A DNA stretch of 8,781 bases from Opitutaceae bacterium (GTDB taxonomy: Bacteria > Verrucomicrobiota > Verrucomicrobiae > Opitutales > Opitutaceae): assembly GCA_031266495.1 (NCBI GenBank), contig JAISAX010000573.1, positions 1 through 8,781 of the forward strand. Direction: 5' to 3'. The position numbers were made by a program, and so were the translations under genes. The notes beneath the pieces are model-generated. The model searched no databases, had not been told where the DNA came from, and was given only the letters and a program-made list of their open reading frames with translations. Below, piece after piece: positions 1 to 8,781 of the stretch (positions within the stretch are counted from its first letter, which is position 1; each line of letters starts with the position of its first letter).

Positions 1-897
1 ATGACCTCACACATCCTCGGACTCTTTGCCGAAACAGCCATTCATCCGGGTGCCGGACAATCTGCCGACATCATAGACCTGCCCGTCGCACGCGAAGCCG
101 CGACAGGTTATCCCGTCATTATCGGATCAAGCTTCAAGGGCGCCCTGCTCGACTACGCTCGCGACGCCAACGTGGACGAAGCGACACGCAACCGCATTTT
201 CGGAAAACCCGACGATGCCGTCACAAACGGTGCCGCCGGTTCCCTGCTCGTTTCCGACGCGCGCCTGTTGCTTTTACCCGTGCGCAGCCTCGACTCCGCC
301 TGCAAGTGGCTCACTTGCCCGCACCTCATCGCACGCTGGCAACGCGACACCAGACGTGTAAAAACGGATACGGCGGAAAAACACGCCGCCCTGACCTTGC
401 CTTCCGTCATGAATGGCGAATACATCGGGGCCGGCACTGCCAACGGCCTGCTCTTTCTCGAAGAGCGCCAGTTCTCCAAAGCCGCCAGTAATGACACTAC
501 GCAACTCGTCGCCGCCCTCGATCAACTCATTCCGGGCGACATCTTGTACACCCATGCCCACGACCATCTCGCCAAACAACTCGTTATCATTAGCGACGAC
601 GATTTTGCATGGTTCGCCCAAAATGCCCTCGGCATCCAGGCCCGCAACTCCCTCAACGAAGAAACAAAGGAAAGCAAAAGCCTTTGGTATGAGGAATACA
701 TCCCCGCCGACGCGTTGTTTTACGCCATGCTCGACGAACGCAGGATGGGTGGTGCGGTTGACACCATCCTGAAGCTTTTCGGACAACGCCCCTACATCCA
801 GCTTGGCGGCAATGAAACCGTCGGCATGGGCTGGTTCTCCATTTCAATTGTCCCCGGTGGTAACGCCACCGCCAACCAGGAAGGAGTTGCCCGATGA
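1..897 (+). CDS. cmr4: Cmr4, type III-B CRISPR RAMP (Cas7-like) backbone subunit and target-RNA nuclease
   Basis: Cmr4 subunits stack along the crRNA in the Cmr effector complex and cut the bound target RNA at regular 6-nt steps. The 298-residue length is normal for the family. Visible marks: the N-terminal THPG-like motif (HPGAGQ, residues 15-20), then D26 in DIIDLP. This Asp is at the same position as the catalytic Asp known in characterised Cmr4 proteins. R31-E32 and the glycine-rich GSSFKGAL (42-49) follow, then a C-terminal glycine-rich stretch LGGNETVGMGW (268-278) typical of RAMP folds. The start coincides with base 1, so its ribosome binding site cannot be seen, but family members also begin a few residues before the first strand, so the gene is probably complete. 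Its stop overlaps the cmr5 start (ATGA). cmr1, cmr2/cas10 and cmr3 are expected upstream, outside the window. Confidence 0.93.
   Translation: MTSHILGLFAETAIHPGAGQSADIIDLPVAREAATGYPVIIGSSFKGALLDYARDANVDEATRNRIFGKPDDAVTNGAAGSLLVSDARLLLLPVRSLDSACKWLTCPHLIARWQRDTRRVKTDTAEKHAALTLPSVMNGEYIGAGTANGLLFLEERQFSKAASNDTTQLVAALDQLIPGDILYTHAHDHLAKQLVIISDDDFAWFAQNALGIQARNSLNEETKESKSLWYEEYIPADALFYAMLDERRMGGAVDTILKLFGQRPYIQLGGNETVGMGWFSISIVPGGNATANQEGVAR
881..886 (+). promoter_or_regulatory. Shine-Dalgarno site of cmr5
   Basis: AAGGAG lies 7 bases before the ATG at 894 and inside the end of cmr4. It supports the cmr5 start and translational coupling through the ATGA overlap. Comparable sites are absent from the genes after 3580. 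Confidence 0.75.
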
Positions 898-1313
898 GCA
901 CTACACCCACGCTCTCCCAACGCCGCGCCGCCCACGCTCTCGCCTGCATCAAAAAGCGCGAAACCGACGGCAAACAAACATACGGCAACTACGTCGCCTA
1001 CGTTTCCGCGCTCCCCGCCACCATCCTGATGAACGGCCTCGGCCAAGCCGCCGCCACATTGCTCTCGCAAAAAAGTACCACCGGTCACGGCGAACTCTAC
1101 AACGACCTGCAATCATGGCTCTGCGGCAACGACGAAGCCACACCCTTCCGCAACAAACAAAACCTGCTGGATGCCATTATCACCGCTGAACCAGCCGACT
1201 ATTTTCATGCCCAGACCGAAGCGCTCGCCTACCTCGTCTGGCTAAAAAAAATGGCAAAAGCCTTTCTCGAACAAGAAAGGACCCCGCACAAACAAGGAGA
1301 CGAACAATCATGA
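894..1313 (+). CDS. cmr5: Cmr5, type III-B CRISPR small (Cas11-like) subunit
   Basis: Cmr5 is a small, all-helical, non-catalytic subunit that forms the second filament along the Cmr4 backbone and helps hold target RNA. The predicted protein has 139 residues, close to the usual size. It shows the family pattern: an N-terminal helix with QRRAAHAL (residues 9-16), a tyrosine-rich stretch, and the central MNGLGQA segment (46-52), followed by an SQKS-type turn and a helix containing LYNDLQSWL. The position between cmr4 and cmr6 is the standard order. The start is fixed by AAGGAG 7 bases upstream and the 4-bp overlap with cmr4; the stop overlaps the cmr6 start in the same way. Assignment rests on recognised motifs plus context, with no sequence oddities. 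Confidence 0.9.
   Translation: MSTTPTLSQRRAAHALACIKKRETDGKQTYGNYVAYVSALPATILMNGLGQAAATLLSQKSTTGHGELYNDLQSWLCGNDEATPFRNKQNLLDAIITAEPADYFHAQTEALAYLVWLKKMAKAFLEQERTPHKQGDEQS
1294..1300 (+). promoter_or_regulatory. Shine-Dalgarno site of cmr6
   Basis: AAGGAGA ends 9 bases before the ATG at 1310, inside the end of cmr5. It supports the chosen cmr6 start and coupling through the ATGA overlap. Confidence 0.7.
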
Positions 1314-2470
1314 GTACGCCACTTCCCGAAAAATTGCGGACTACCCAAACTACATGTCCTGATTTCGCCAATACCGGCCTGTGGTATGACAAGTTTTGCA
1401 ACACATGGAGCAAGTCGTGGACGCTCAAGTCCGAATCCAGGTCCAAAGACGATTCCAGCGAGAATAATCCGAAACTCGATTGGATAAGAACTGTTACTGA
1501 CAAAAACGGAAAAAGATGCGGCGACGCGGCACTCTTGACGGAACACACTTTCCGTCGTCTCGCGCTCGTAGAGGCACACGGCGGCAAGTCCGGTATTTTT
1601 TCCAACGTTTACCGTTTTGTCAGCGGACTCGGGCGCGAACATCCCGTTGAAAACGGCTTTGCGTGGCATCACACCCTCGGCACGCCATACCTGCCTGGCT
1701 CCTCCGTCAAAGGCGCGGTGCGTTCCTTTCTCGCTACATGGATGGATACGCCAGAACCGGAAACCACGATGGTTACGTCGGAAATATCCAAAGAAGAAAT
1801 CACCCATATTTTGGGGCCTCGCGCATGGAAGGATGAGCAAGGCAACTGGCACGATACTGAACATACGGCTGGCACCGTCATTTTCCTTGATGCCATTCCC
1901 GTTGAACGGCCGCTGCTCAAGGCCGATGTCATGACGCCCCACTACGACCCGTATTATCAGGATGTGAACGGGAAAACCGCCCCCGGCGACTGGCATTCGC
2001 CCATTCCGATCCCGTTCCTGACCGTTGCTCCCGGTGCGAAATTCCTCTTTGCCGTCCTCCCGCGACGCGCAAACAACACCAATGACCAGGAAGACTGCAA
2101 AAAAATCATCAACTGGCTTGGCGATGCACTTCAGACCGTCGGCGCCGGAGCCAAAACCGCCATCGGCTACGGACGCTTCAGCCCTGATATCGTCCCTGCT
2201 CCCGTCCCTGCTCCCGCCCTCGCTCCCGCCCCTGATCGGCTTTTCGACGAAATCGCCCGCGTCCAACCGCAAAACGCAGCGCAAATCGTCGACCAAATCC
2301 TCAATCACCCCGATGCCACCCTGAAAGAACAACTCGTCACCAAATTCCGTGAGAAAATCGCCACGAAAGAATTCAAAAACACCCGCCAAAAAGCCGCTGG
2401 AAATCCCGGCCACTGGCTGAACAAACTCAAAACCAATTCCACCTCACACGAAACACCTCCACATCCATGA
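1310..2470 (+). CDS. cmr6: Cmr6, type III-B CRISPR RAMP capping subunit with a C-terminal extension
   Basis: Cmr6 is a Cas7-like RAMP that caps the Cmr backbone at the crRNA 3' side; it is not the target nuclease. At 386 residues it is longer than many family members. The RAMP core holds GTPYLPGSSVKGA (124-136), the classic glycine-rich motif, and a second glycine-rich loop GAGAKTAIGYGRF (278-290). Upstream, residues 84-110 carry the conserved LVEAHGGKSG-like region. After the core comes a Pro-Ala linker (VPAPVPAPALAPAPD, 295-309) encoded by a 12-bp tandem repeat, then about 77 residues predicted to be helical and rich in Lys, Gln and Asn. I do not recognise this tail; it may be a binding appendage or degenerate. 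The start has a good Shine-Dalgarno site and an ATGA overlap with cmr5; the stop overlaps the next gene (ATGA). Confidence 0.9.
   Translation: MSTPLPEKLRTTQTTCPDFANTGLWYDKFCNTWSKSWTLKSESRSKDDSSENNPKLDWIRTVTDKNGKRCGDAALLTEHTFRRLALVEAHGGKSGIFSNVYRFVSGLGREHPVENGFAWHHTLGTPYLPGSSVKGAVRSFLATWMDTPEPETTMVTSEISKEEITHILGPRAWKDEQGNWHDTEHTAGTVIFLDAIPVERPLLKADVMTPHYDPYYQDVNGKTAPGDWHSPIPIPFLTVAPGAKFLFAVLPRRANNTNDQEDCKKIINWLGDALQTVGAGAKTAIGYGRFSPDIVPAPVPAPALAPAPDRLFDEIARVQPQNAAQIVDQILNHPDATLKEQLVTKFREKIATKEFKNTRQKAAGNPGHWLNKLKTNSTSHETPPHP
2191..2238 (+). repeat. 12-bp tandem repeat, about 4 units, inside cmr6
   Basis: Units at 2191-2202 and 2203-2214 are identical (CGTCCCTGCTCC); 2215-2226 and 2227-2238 are diverged copies. 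The unit is a multiple of three, so copy-number change would lengthen or shorten the encoded VPAP linker without breaking the frame. Confidence 0.85.
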
Positions 2471-3579
2471 GAAATCTAATCATCTCCACCTGCGGCACTA
2501 GCATCCTGACAAACGAAGCAAAGGACGGCTTGCGGAAGTTGCTTACTCAATACGCAAACGAGAAATCTCCCGACAATTTGCCTGAAGAGGATCGCACATG
2601 TGTCATAACACATCTCGCCGATCTGAAAACGCGCATTCCAAACCTGTCCATTGAGGACGCAAAGGAAGCCTCGGCGGAACTGAACGGAATCCTCGCCTTT
2701 TACGGCAGCCAACCCGCCACCCATAAAACCGATTCTCATTACCTGCTGGCTACTGACACATGGCTCGGAGAGACCAGCGCAAAAATTGTTGAGGCATGGC
2801 TGAAAGAAAAGGGGTTCAATACAGTCATCGTTCGTCGCCATAAGGATTTACAAACAAGCGATTTAACATATTTTAAAAGCGCGCTTTCCGATCTTGTAAA
2901 ATGGCTGCATGAAGAAATTAAACCGCAGCGTAACTCCGATATGGAAGTCATTTTCAATCTTTCCGGTGGCTTCAAATCCGAAACGGGATTCCTCCAGGCC
3001 CTCGGCATGTTTTACGCCGACGAAACGATTTACCTCTTTGAACGCTCATCCGAACTGATGCGCATTCCCCGTCTGCCCGTGCGCATGGACGACGAAAAAT
3101 CTATCTGTGATGACTTGCGTGATTTCCGTCGCGCCTCGCTTGAGCTTCCCGTGACCCAAAATAAACACGGCATCTACTGGATGACACTGGATCTGGGAGG
3201 AACGCCAGAGCACACCCTCTCTGCTTGGGGTAGCCTCGTTTTCAAGCAACATCAGGACGCTCTTTACGGCAAAAAGCTTTATCCGTCGCCCTCGGACAAA
3301 ATCATCTTCGATCCAAACTTCGTCAAATCCTGCCAGACTGAAACGTCCGATCACCGAAAGCATATCAACCAGACAATCGACCAACTCGCCAGGTTCGTCG
3401 AGAGAGGCGACAATCCACGCTCGCTCGACCTCAAGTCACTGAAAGGCAAGCACCCCACCGGGGCTACGCACGAATGCGACGCATGGGCGGACGGCGCAGC
3501 AAAACGCATCTACTGCAAATACACATCCTCCGACAAGTCCGTCATCGAACTTCTCAAATTAGACGAAGCCATGCACTGA
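2467..3579 (+). CDS. cami1: CARF-RelE cyclic-oligoadenylate-activated mRNA interferase (Cami1-like)
   Basis: This 370-residue protein looks like a type III ancillary effector. The N-terminal CARF domain (about 1-205, APE2256-like) has the opening motif STCGTS (7-12) and the second ligand-binding motif NLSGGFK (164-170). A linker or winged-helix-like region spans about 205-285. The C-terminal part (about 285-370) resembles RelE/HigB-type toxins: a helix with NQTIDQLARF, then LDLKSLKGK (320-328), HECDAW (335-340), KRIYCKY (346-352) and VIELLKLDEAMH (359-370), with basic residues suited to RNA cleavage. Characterised Cami1 is CARF-wHTH-RelE, is switched on by cyclic tetra-adenylate, binds the ribosomal stalk and cuts mRNA in the A site. 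The same role here is inference; the Cas10 that would make the signal lies off-window. It overlaps cmr6 by ATGA, lacks a clear Shine-Dalgarno site, and is AT-richer than the genes that follow. The RelE assignment is by pattern, not alignment. Confidence 0.84.
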   Translation: MRNLIISTCGTSILTNEAKDGLRKLLTQYANEKSPDNLPEEDRTCVITHLADLKTRIPNLSIEDAKEASAELNGILAFYGSQPATHKTDSHYLLATDTWLGETSAKIVEAWLKEKGFNTVIVRRHKDLQTSDLTYFKSALSDLVKWLHEEIKPQRNSDMEVIFNLSGGFKSETGFLQALGMFYADETIYLFERSSELMRIPRLPVRMDDEKSICDDLRDFRRASLELPVTQNKHGIYWMTLDLGGTPEHTLSAWGSLVFKQHQDALYGKKLYPSPSDKIIFDPNFVKSCQTETSDHRKHINQTIDQLARFVERGDNPRSLDLKSLKGKHPTGATHECDAWADGAAKRIYCKYTSSDKSVIELLKLDEAMH

Positions 3580-3589
3580 TTCGGTTCGC

Positions 3590-5847
3590 ATGAATATCCT
3601 CCACTACACTCATCGCCTTTCCGGCTGTACCCCCACCCCGCTTGCCAACTACCTGAAAGCACTCGGCATCTTCCGCATCCTCTCCGAACAACGCTCCTCC
3701 TCCCCCCCCCCCCGTGCCTGCTGGCAAGGCAACACCTTCGTCCTCACTCCAACCGGTACCACGACCAGCCCTACGACCGCTGACGCCCTCGTCGATTTTT
3801 TCCTCAACCACTACCGACCCACGCCTGTCCTCGCCCCCTGGAACGGCGGCAGCGGGTTTTTCCCCAAGGACAACAACAAGGCACTCAACGCCATCCTCGC
3901 CTCCACCACGCCCCGCTTCGCCGCCTATCGCGACACCATCGCCGCCGCCCGCTCCGCGCTCGCATCCCTCAACATCACCGAAAAACCCGACAGCAAGGAA
4001 GCCAAGGAAACACTCCTCCTCCGCTGCCGGAACACCTTTTCCGAAACCGCCCTCGAATGGCTCGACGCCGCCTGCGTCCTCACCGACGAAGGCGCCAAAT
4101 ACCCACCCCTCCTCGGCACCGGCGGCAACGACGGACGCCTCGAATTCACCAACAACTTCATGCAACGCCTCGGCGAAGTTTTCGAACTTGCCACCCCCGA
4201 CGCCACCCCCTCCGAAACCTCCGCAGCCTTCCTCCGTAACGCACTTTTCGATACGCCTGTCACCGGCCTCGCCGACAACCCCATCGGCCAGTTCAGCCCC
4301 GCCGCCAGCGGCGGAGCCAACGCCTCCACCGGCTTCGACGCCAGGAGCACCGTCAACCCCTGGGACTTCATCCTCGCCATCGAAGGCGCCATGCTCTTCG
4401 CCTCCGCCGCCGTCAAACGCCTCGAAAGCGCCGCGCCCGGCCAACTCGCCTATCCCTTCTGCGTCCAGTCATCCGGAGCCGGATACGGCAGCGCCGCCAC
4501 CGCCGACGAATCCGACGCCCGTTGCGAAATCTGGATGCCCCTCTGGCCCGCCCCCGCCCTCCTTCCCGAAATCAAGACCCTCTTCTCCGAAGGCCGCGCC
4601 TGGGTAGGCCGCCGCCTCGCTCGCAACGGCCTCGACTTCGCCCTTGCCGTCGCCTCCCTCGGAGTCGATCGCGGCATCGCCGAATTTCAGCGCTTCGCCT
4701 TCTACGTGCGCAACGGACTCGCCTACTTCGCCACGCCGCTCCAGCGCCTCGCCGTTTCGCGCAATCCCATCGTCACCGACCTCATCGCCACCTGCGACCC
4801 GTGGCTTCAGCGCTTTTTTAGCCAAACCAAAGCAAAAACCGACACCGCCCCCGGCTCCATCCGTCGCGCCGCCCGCCGCCTCGAAAACGCCATCCTTGCC
4901 CAGACCACCACCGCACAAGCCGACAACCCCGACGTCACGCAGGAACTCCTCATCGCCCTCGGCGAATGCGAACGCGCCCTCGCCACCAGCGAAAAATGGC
5001 GAACCGAGTCCTACATCCCGCCCATCCCGCCGCTTCCCCGCGCCTGGGTTCGTGCCGCCGATACCGGCGCCGCGGAATACCGCCTCGCCGCCGCCCTCGC
5101 ATCGCTCCATCTCTACGTCAAAAACACCTTCTGGCCCATCCGCCGCCACCTCGAACCCGTAAAACTCCACCACGGTGAAAACGCCTGGGCGGCGTGGGAC
5201 GATTCCGCCGTCAACGACATTGTCCCCTCCGTCAACGTCCCCCTCACCGACACCCTGTGCGCCATCATGCGCCGCCGCCTCCTCCTTGCGAAGACCGGCG
5301 GACATGACACCTGGCCCGAGTTTTCCAAACTCGGCGCCTGGCCTGCGGACATCGCCGCCTTCATCGAAGGCCGCACCGACGACGACCGCCTCGCCCAACT
5401 CCTCTGGGGTCTCTGCCTCGTCGATTTTTCGGAGGACAGCAACCGCGCCAACATGCCCGCCCAGCCAGACTTTGCCACACGCGATATCACTCCACCCGCT
5501 TTTTACGGCCAGTTGAAACTCTGCTTCGCCGCTCGCCTGCCCGATTCCCGTGCCGTCCCGGTCACGCCCGCCATCTTCAACCTTGCCGCCAACGGCGACG
5601 GCGAACGTGCATCCAGCCAGGCACTACGCCGCCTCCACGCCTCCAGCGTTCCCGTTCTCCACATCAATATCCCTCTCGACGGAGCAGCCTCGCGCCGCGC
5701 CGCCGCCGCCCTCCTGTTTCCGCTCTGGGACTCGCAACTCAAAACGACTTGCGCACCCGTCGCGCCCGCGCTCTTCGATCAGCCGGACCCCCTCCCCCCC
5801 TCCCCCGGTCCCAATCTGTCCAATCCTCCTCCCTCGCATAGTCCCGC

Positions 5848-5863
<16 letters not shown>
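3590..5863 (+). CDS. csx17: Csx17 (Cas8g), large subunit of the type I-G CRISPR effector
   Basis: Csx17 is the signature large subunit of type I-G (old I-U) Cascade, thought to recognise the PAM and the target DNA. The 757 residues fit the family. Conserved blocks: SGCTPTPLANYLKALGIFR near residues 10-28, APWNGGSGFFPKD with W84-N85-G86-G87, LLGTGGNDGRLEF (174-186), and GVDRGIAEFQRF starting at G358. A run of 12 C at 3702-3713 encodes part of SSSPPPR in a variable loop and keeps the frame. The last residues (from about 733) form a Pro/Ser-rich tail with no resemblance to the conserved end; it is encoded by C-rich sequence and by a 14-bp tandem repeat that contains the stop codon, so the tail may be accidental. 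The start is the first ATG, 10 bp after the CARF-RelE gene; no Shine-Dalgarno site is visible. Codon use is far more GC-rich than in the upstream genes. Confidence 0.92.
3702..3713 (+). repeat. Poly-C tract (C12) within csx17
   Basis: Twelve consecutive C near codons 38-42 of csx17. The present length leaves the gene open. One extra C would bring a TGA at 3781-3783 into frame; one fewer would read out of frame to a stop at 4605-4607. Such tracts are prone to slipped-strand length change. Confidence 0.9.
5788..5806 (+). repeat. Interrupted poly-C tract near the csx17 3' end
   Basis: C5, T, C7, T, C5 in a row, encoding PLPPSPG (about residues 734-740) at the start of the low-complexity Csx17 tail. 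Length changes here would alter only the tail. Confidence 0.8.
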
Positions 5864-8492
<2,629 letters not shown>

Positions 8493-8501
8493 TTGTCCCG
8501 T

Positions 8502-8515
8502 CCCCCCCCCCCCCC
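8502..8515 (+). repeat. Poly-C tract (C14) between csb2 and the next gene
   Basis: Fourteen C, 9 bp after the csb2 stop and 32 bp before the ATG at 8548. It is non-coding, so length change could only alter spacing or transcript structure upstream of the next gene. No promoter, Shine-Dalgarno site or terminator is visible in this 55-bp gap. Confidence 0.88.
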
Positions 8516-8547
8516 TCCCGCCACACATATCACAACCACCGCCACCC

Positions 8548-8781
8548 ATGCAGGAATACCACTTCACCATCCAGTATGACGACTTCACCGCCGAACTCGC
8601 CGTCGGCGGCGACCAATCGCTCTACGCCCTCGCGCAGCTCATCATCAAGGCCGTCGGCTTCCACTTCGATCACGCCTTCCAGTTCTGCGACAACCTCAAA
8701 AATCCCTACCGCAGCAAGGAACGCTACACCCTCTTCGCCGACACCGGCGACACGGATGACGATGACCCCGGCGTGGAAAAC
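8548..8781 (+). CDS. pRiA4b ORF-3-like protein, 5' part (runs off the window)
   Basis: The reading frame is open from the ATG at 8548 to the window end (78 codons), so only the N-terminal part is seen. The residues resemble the PRiA4_ORF3 / IS1096 TnpR-passenger-like family: an opening strand (YHFTIQYDDF), a helix with LYALAQLIIKAVGF (about 26-39), the characteristic FDHAFQF segment (about 41-47), and a YTLFADTGD stretch near 62-70, followed by an acidic run. Members are found near mobile elements and defence genes, and their molecular function is not established. GC-rich codon use and strand match the type I-G genes, so it may belong to the same transcript. No Shine-Dalgarno site precedes the ATG, and a C14 tract sits 32 bp upstream. 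Family assignment is by pattern only. Confidence 0.6.
   Translation, partial: MQEYHFTIQYDDFTAELAVGGDQSLYALAQLIIKAVGFHFDHAFQFCDNLKNPYRSKERYTLFADTGDTDDDDPGVEN

Noticed and set aside
1229..2413. Minus-strand open frame opposite cmr6 (394 codons)
   Set aside because: It is longer than cmr6 itself but has no domain pattern, while the + strand carries clear RAMP motifs and good translation signals.
3554..4444. Long minus-strand open frame opposite csx17 (296 codons)
   Set aside because: It is a Gly/Glu/Val-rich shadow created by GC-rich NNC codons on the + strand, with no recognisable domain and lying fully opposite a well-supported gene.
8493..8547. Intrinsic terminator after csb2
   Set aside because: The gap is C-rich with no inverted repeat and no T run; transcription may well continue into the next gene.

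Overview
The window carries the 3' part of a type III-B (Cmr) CRISPR-Cas operon that runs straight into a type I-G (formerly I-U) effector operon. All genes are on the + strand and packed head to tail, with no CRISPR array, no adaptation genes (cas1/cas2/cas4) and no cas3 in view. Layout: cmr4 (1-897), cmr5 (894-1313), cmr6 (1310-2470), a CARF-RelE signalling effector of the Cami1 type (2467-3579), csx17/cas8g (3590-5863), csb1/cas7g (5924-6865), csb2/cas5-cas6 (6862-8492, frame broken at a run of 14 C), and the start of a pRiA4b ORF-3-like gene (8548 to the window end). Four junctions are 4-bp ATGA overlaps. The gap between the CARF-RelE gene and csx17 is only 10 bp, so the two CRISPR systems are probably co-transcribed. 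Cmr1, Cmr2/Cas10 and Cmr3 should lie upstream, outside the window.

Working model: Cmr4, Cmr5 and Cmr6 are the backbone and small subunits of a crRNA-guided RNA-targeting complex. Its off-window Cas10 would make cyclic oligoadenylate, which the CARF-RelE protein senses and answers with ribosome-associated mRNA cleavage. Csx17, Csb1 and Csb2 form the DNA-targeting Cascade of type I-G. The C-terminal Cas6-like half of Csb2 is the only crRNA-processing nuclease visible and could serve both complexes.

The most unusual feature is a set of poly-C tracts limited to the I-G half: C12 inside csx17 (in frame), interrupted C-rich stretches in csx17 and csb2, C14 inside csb2 (out of frame by one base), and C14 just upstream of the last gene. 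The cmr/CARF-RelE half has none. The pattern looks like slipped-strand phase variation of a CRISPR effector. Assembly or sequencing error at homopolymers is the main competing explanation.

Base composition also changes at about 3580: the III-B half is more AT-rich with good Shine-Dalgarno sites before cmr5 and cmr6, while the I-G half is strongly GC-rich with NNC/NNG codons and no clear Shine-Dalgarno sites. This suggests two modules of different origin. The host is a GC-rich bacterium. A verrucomicrobium of the Opitutaceae type is my guess from general style (C tracts, CCAACTA-type intergenic repeats), but nothing in the window proves it.
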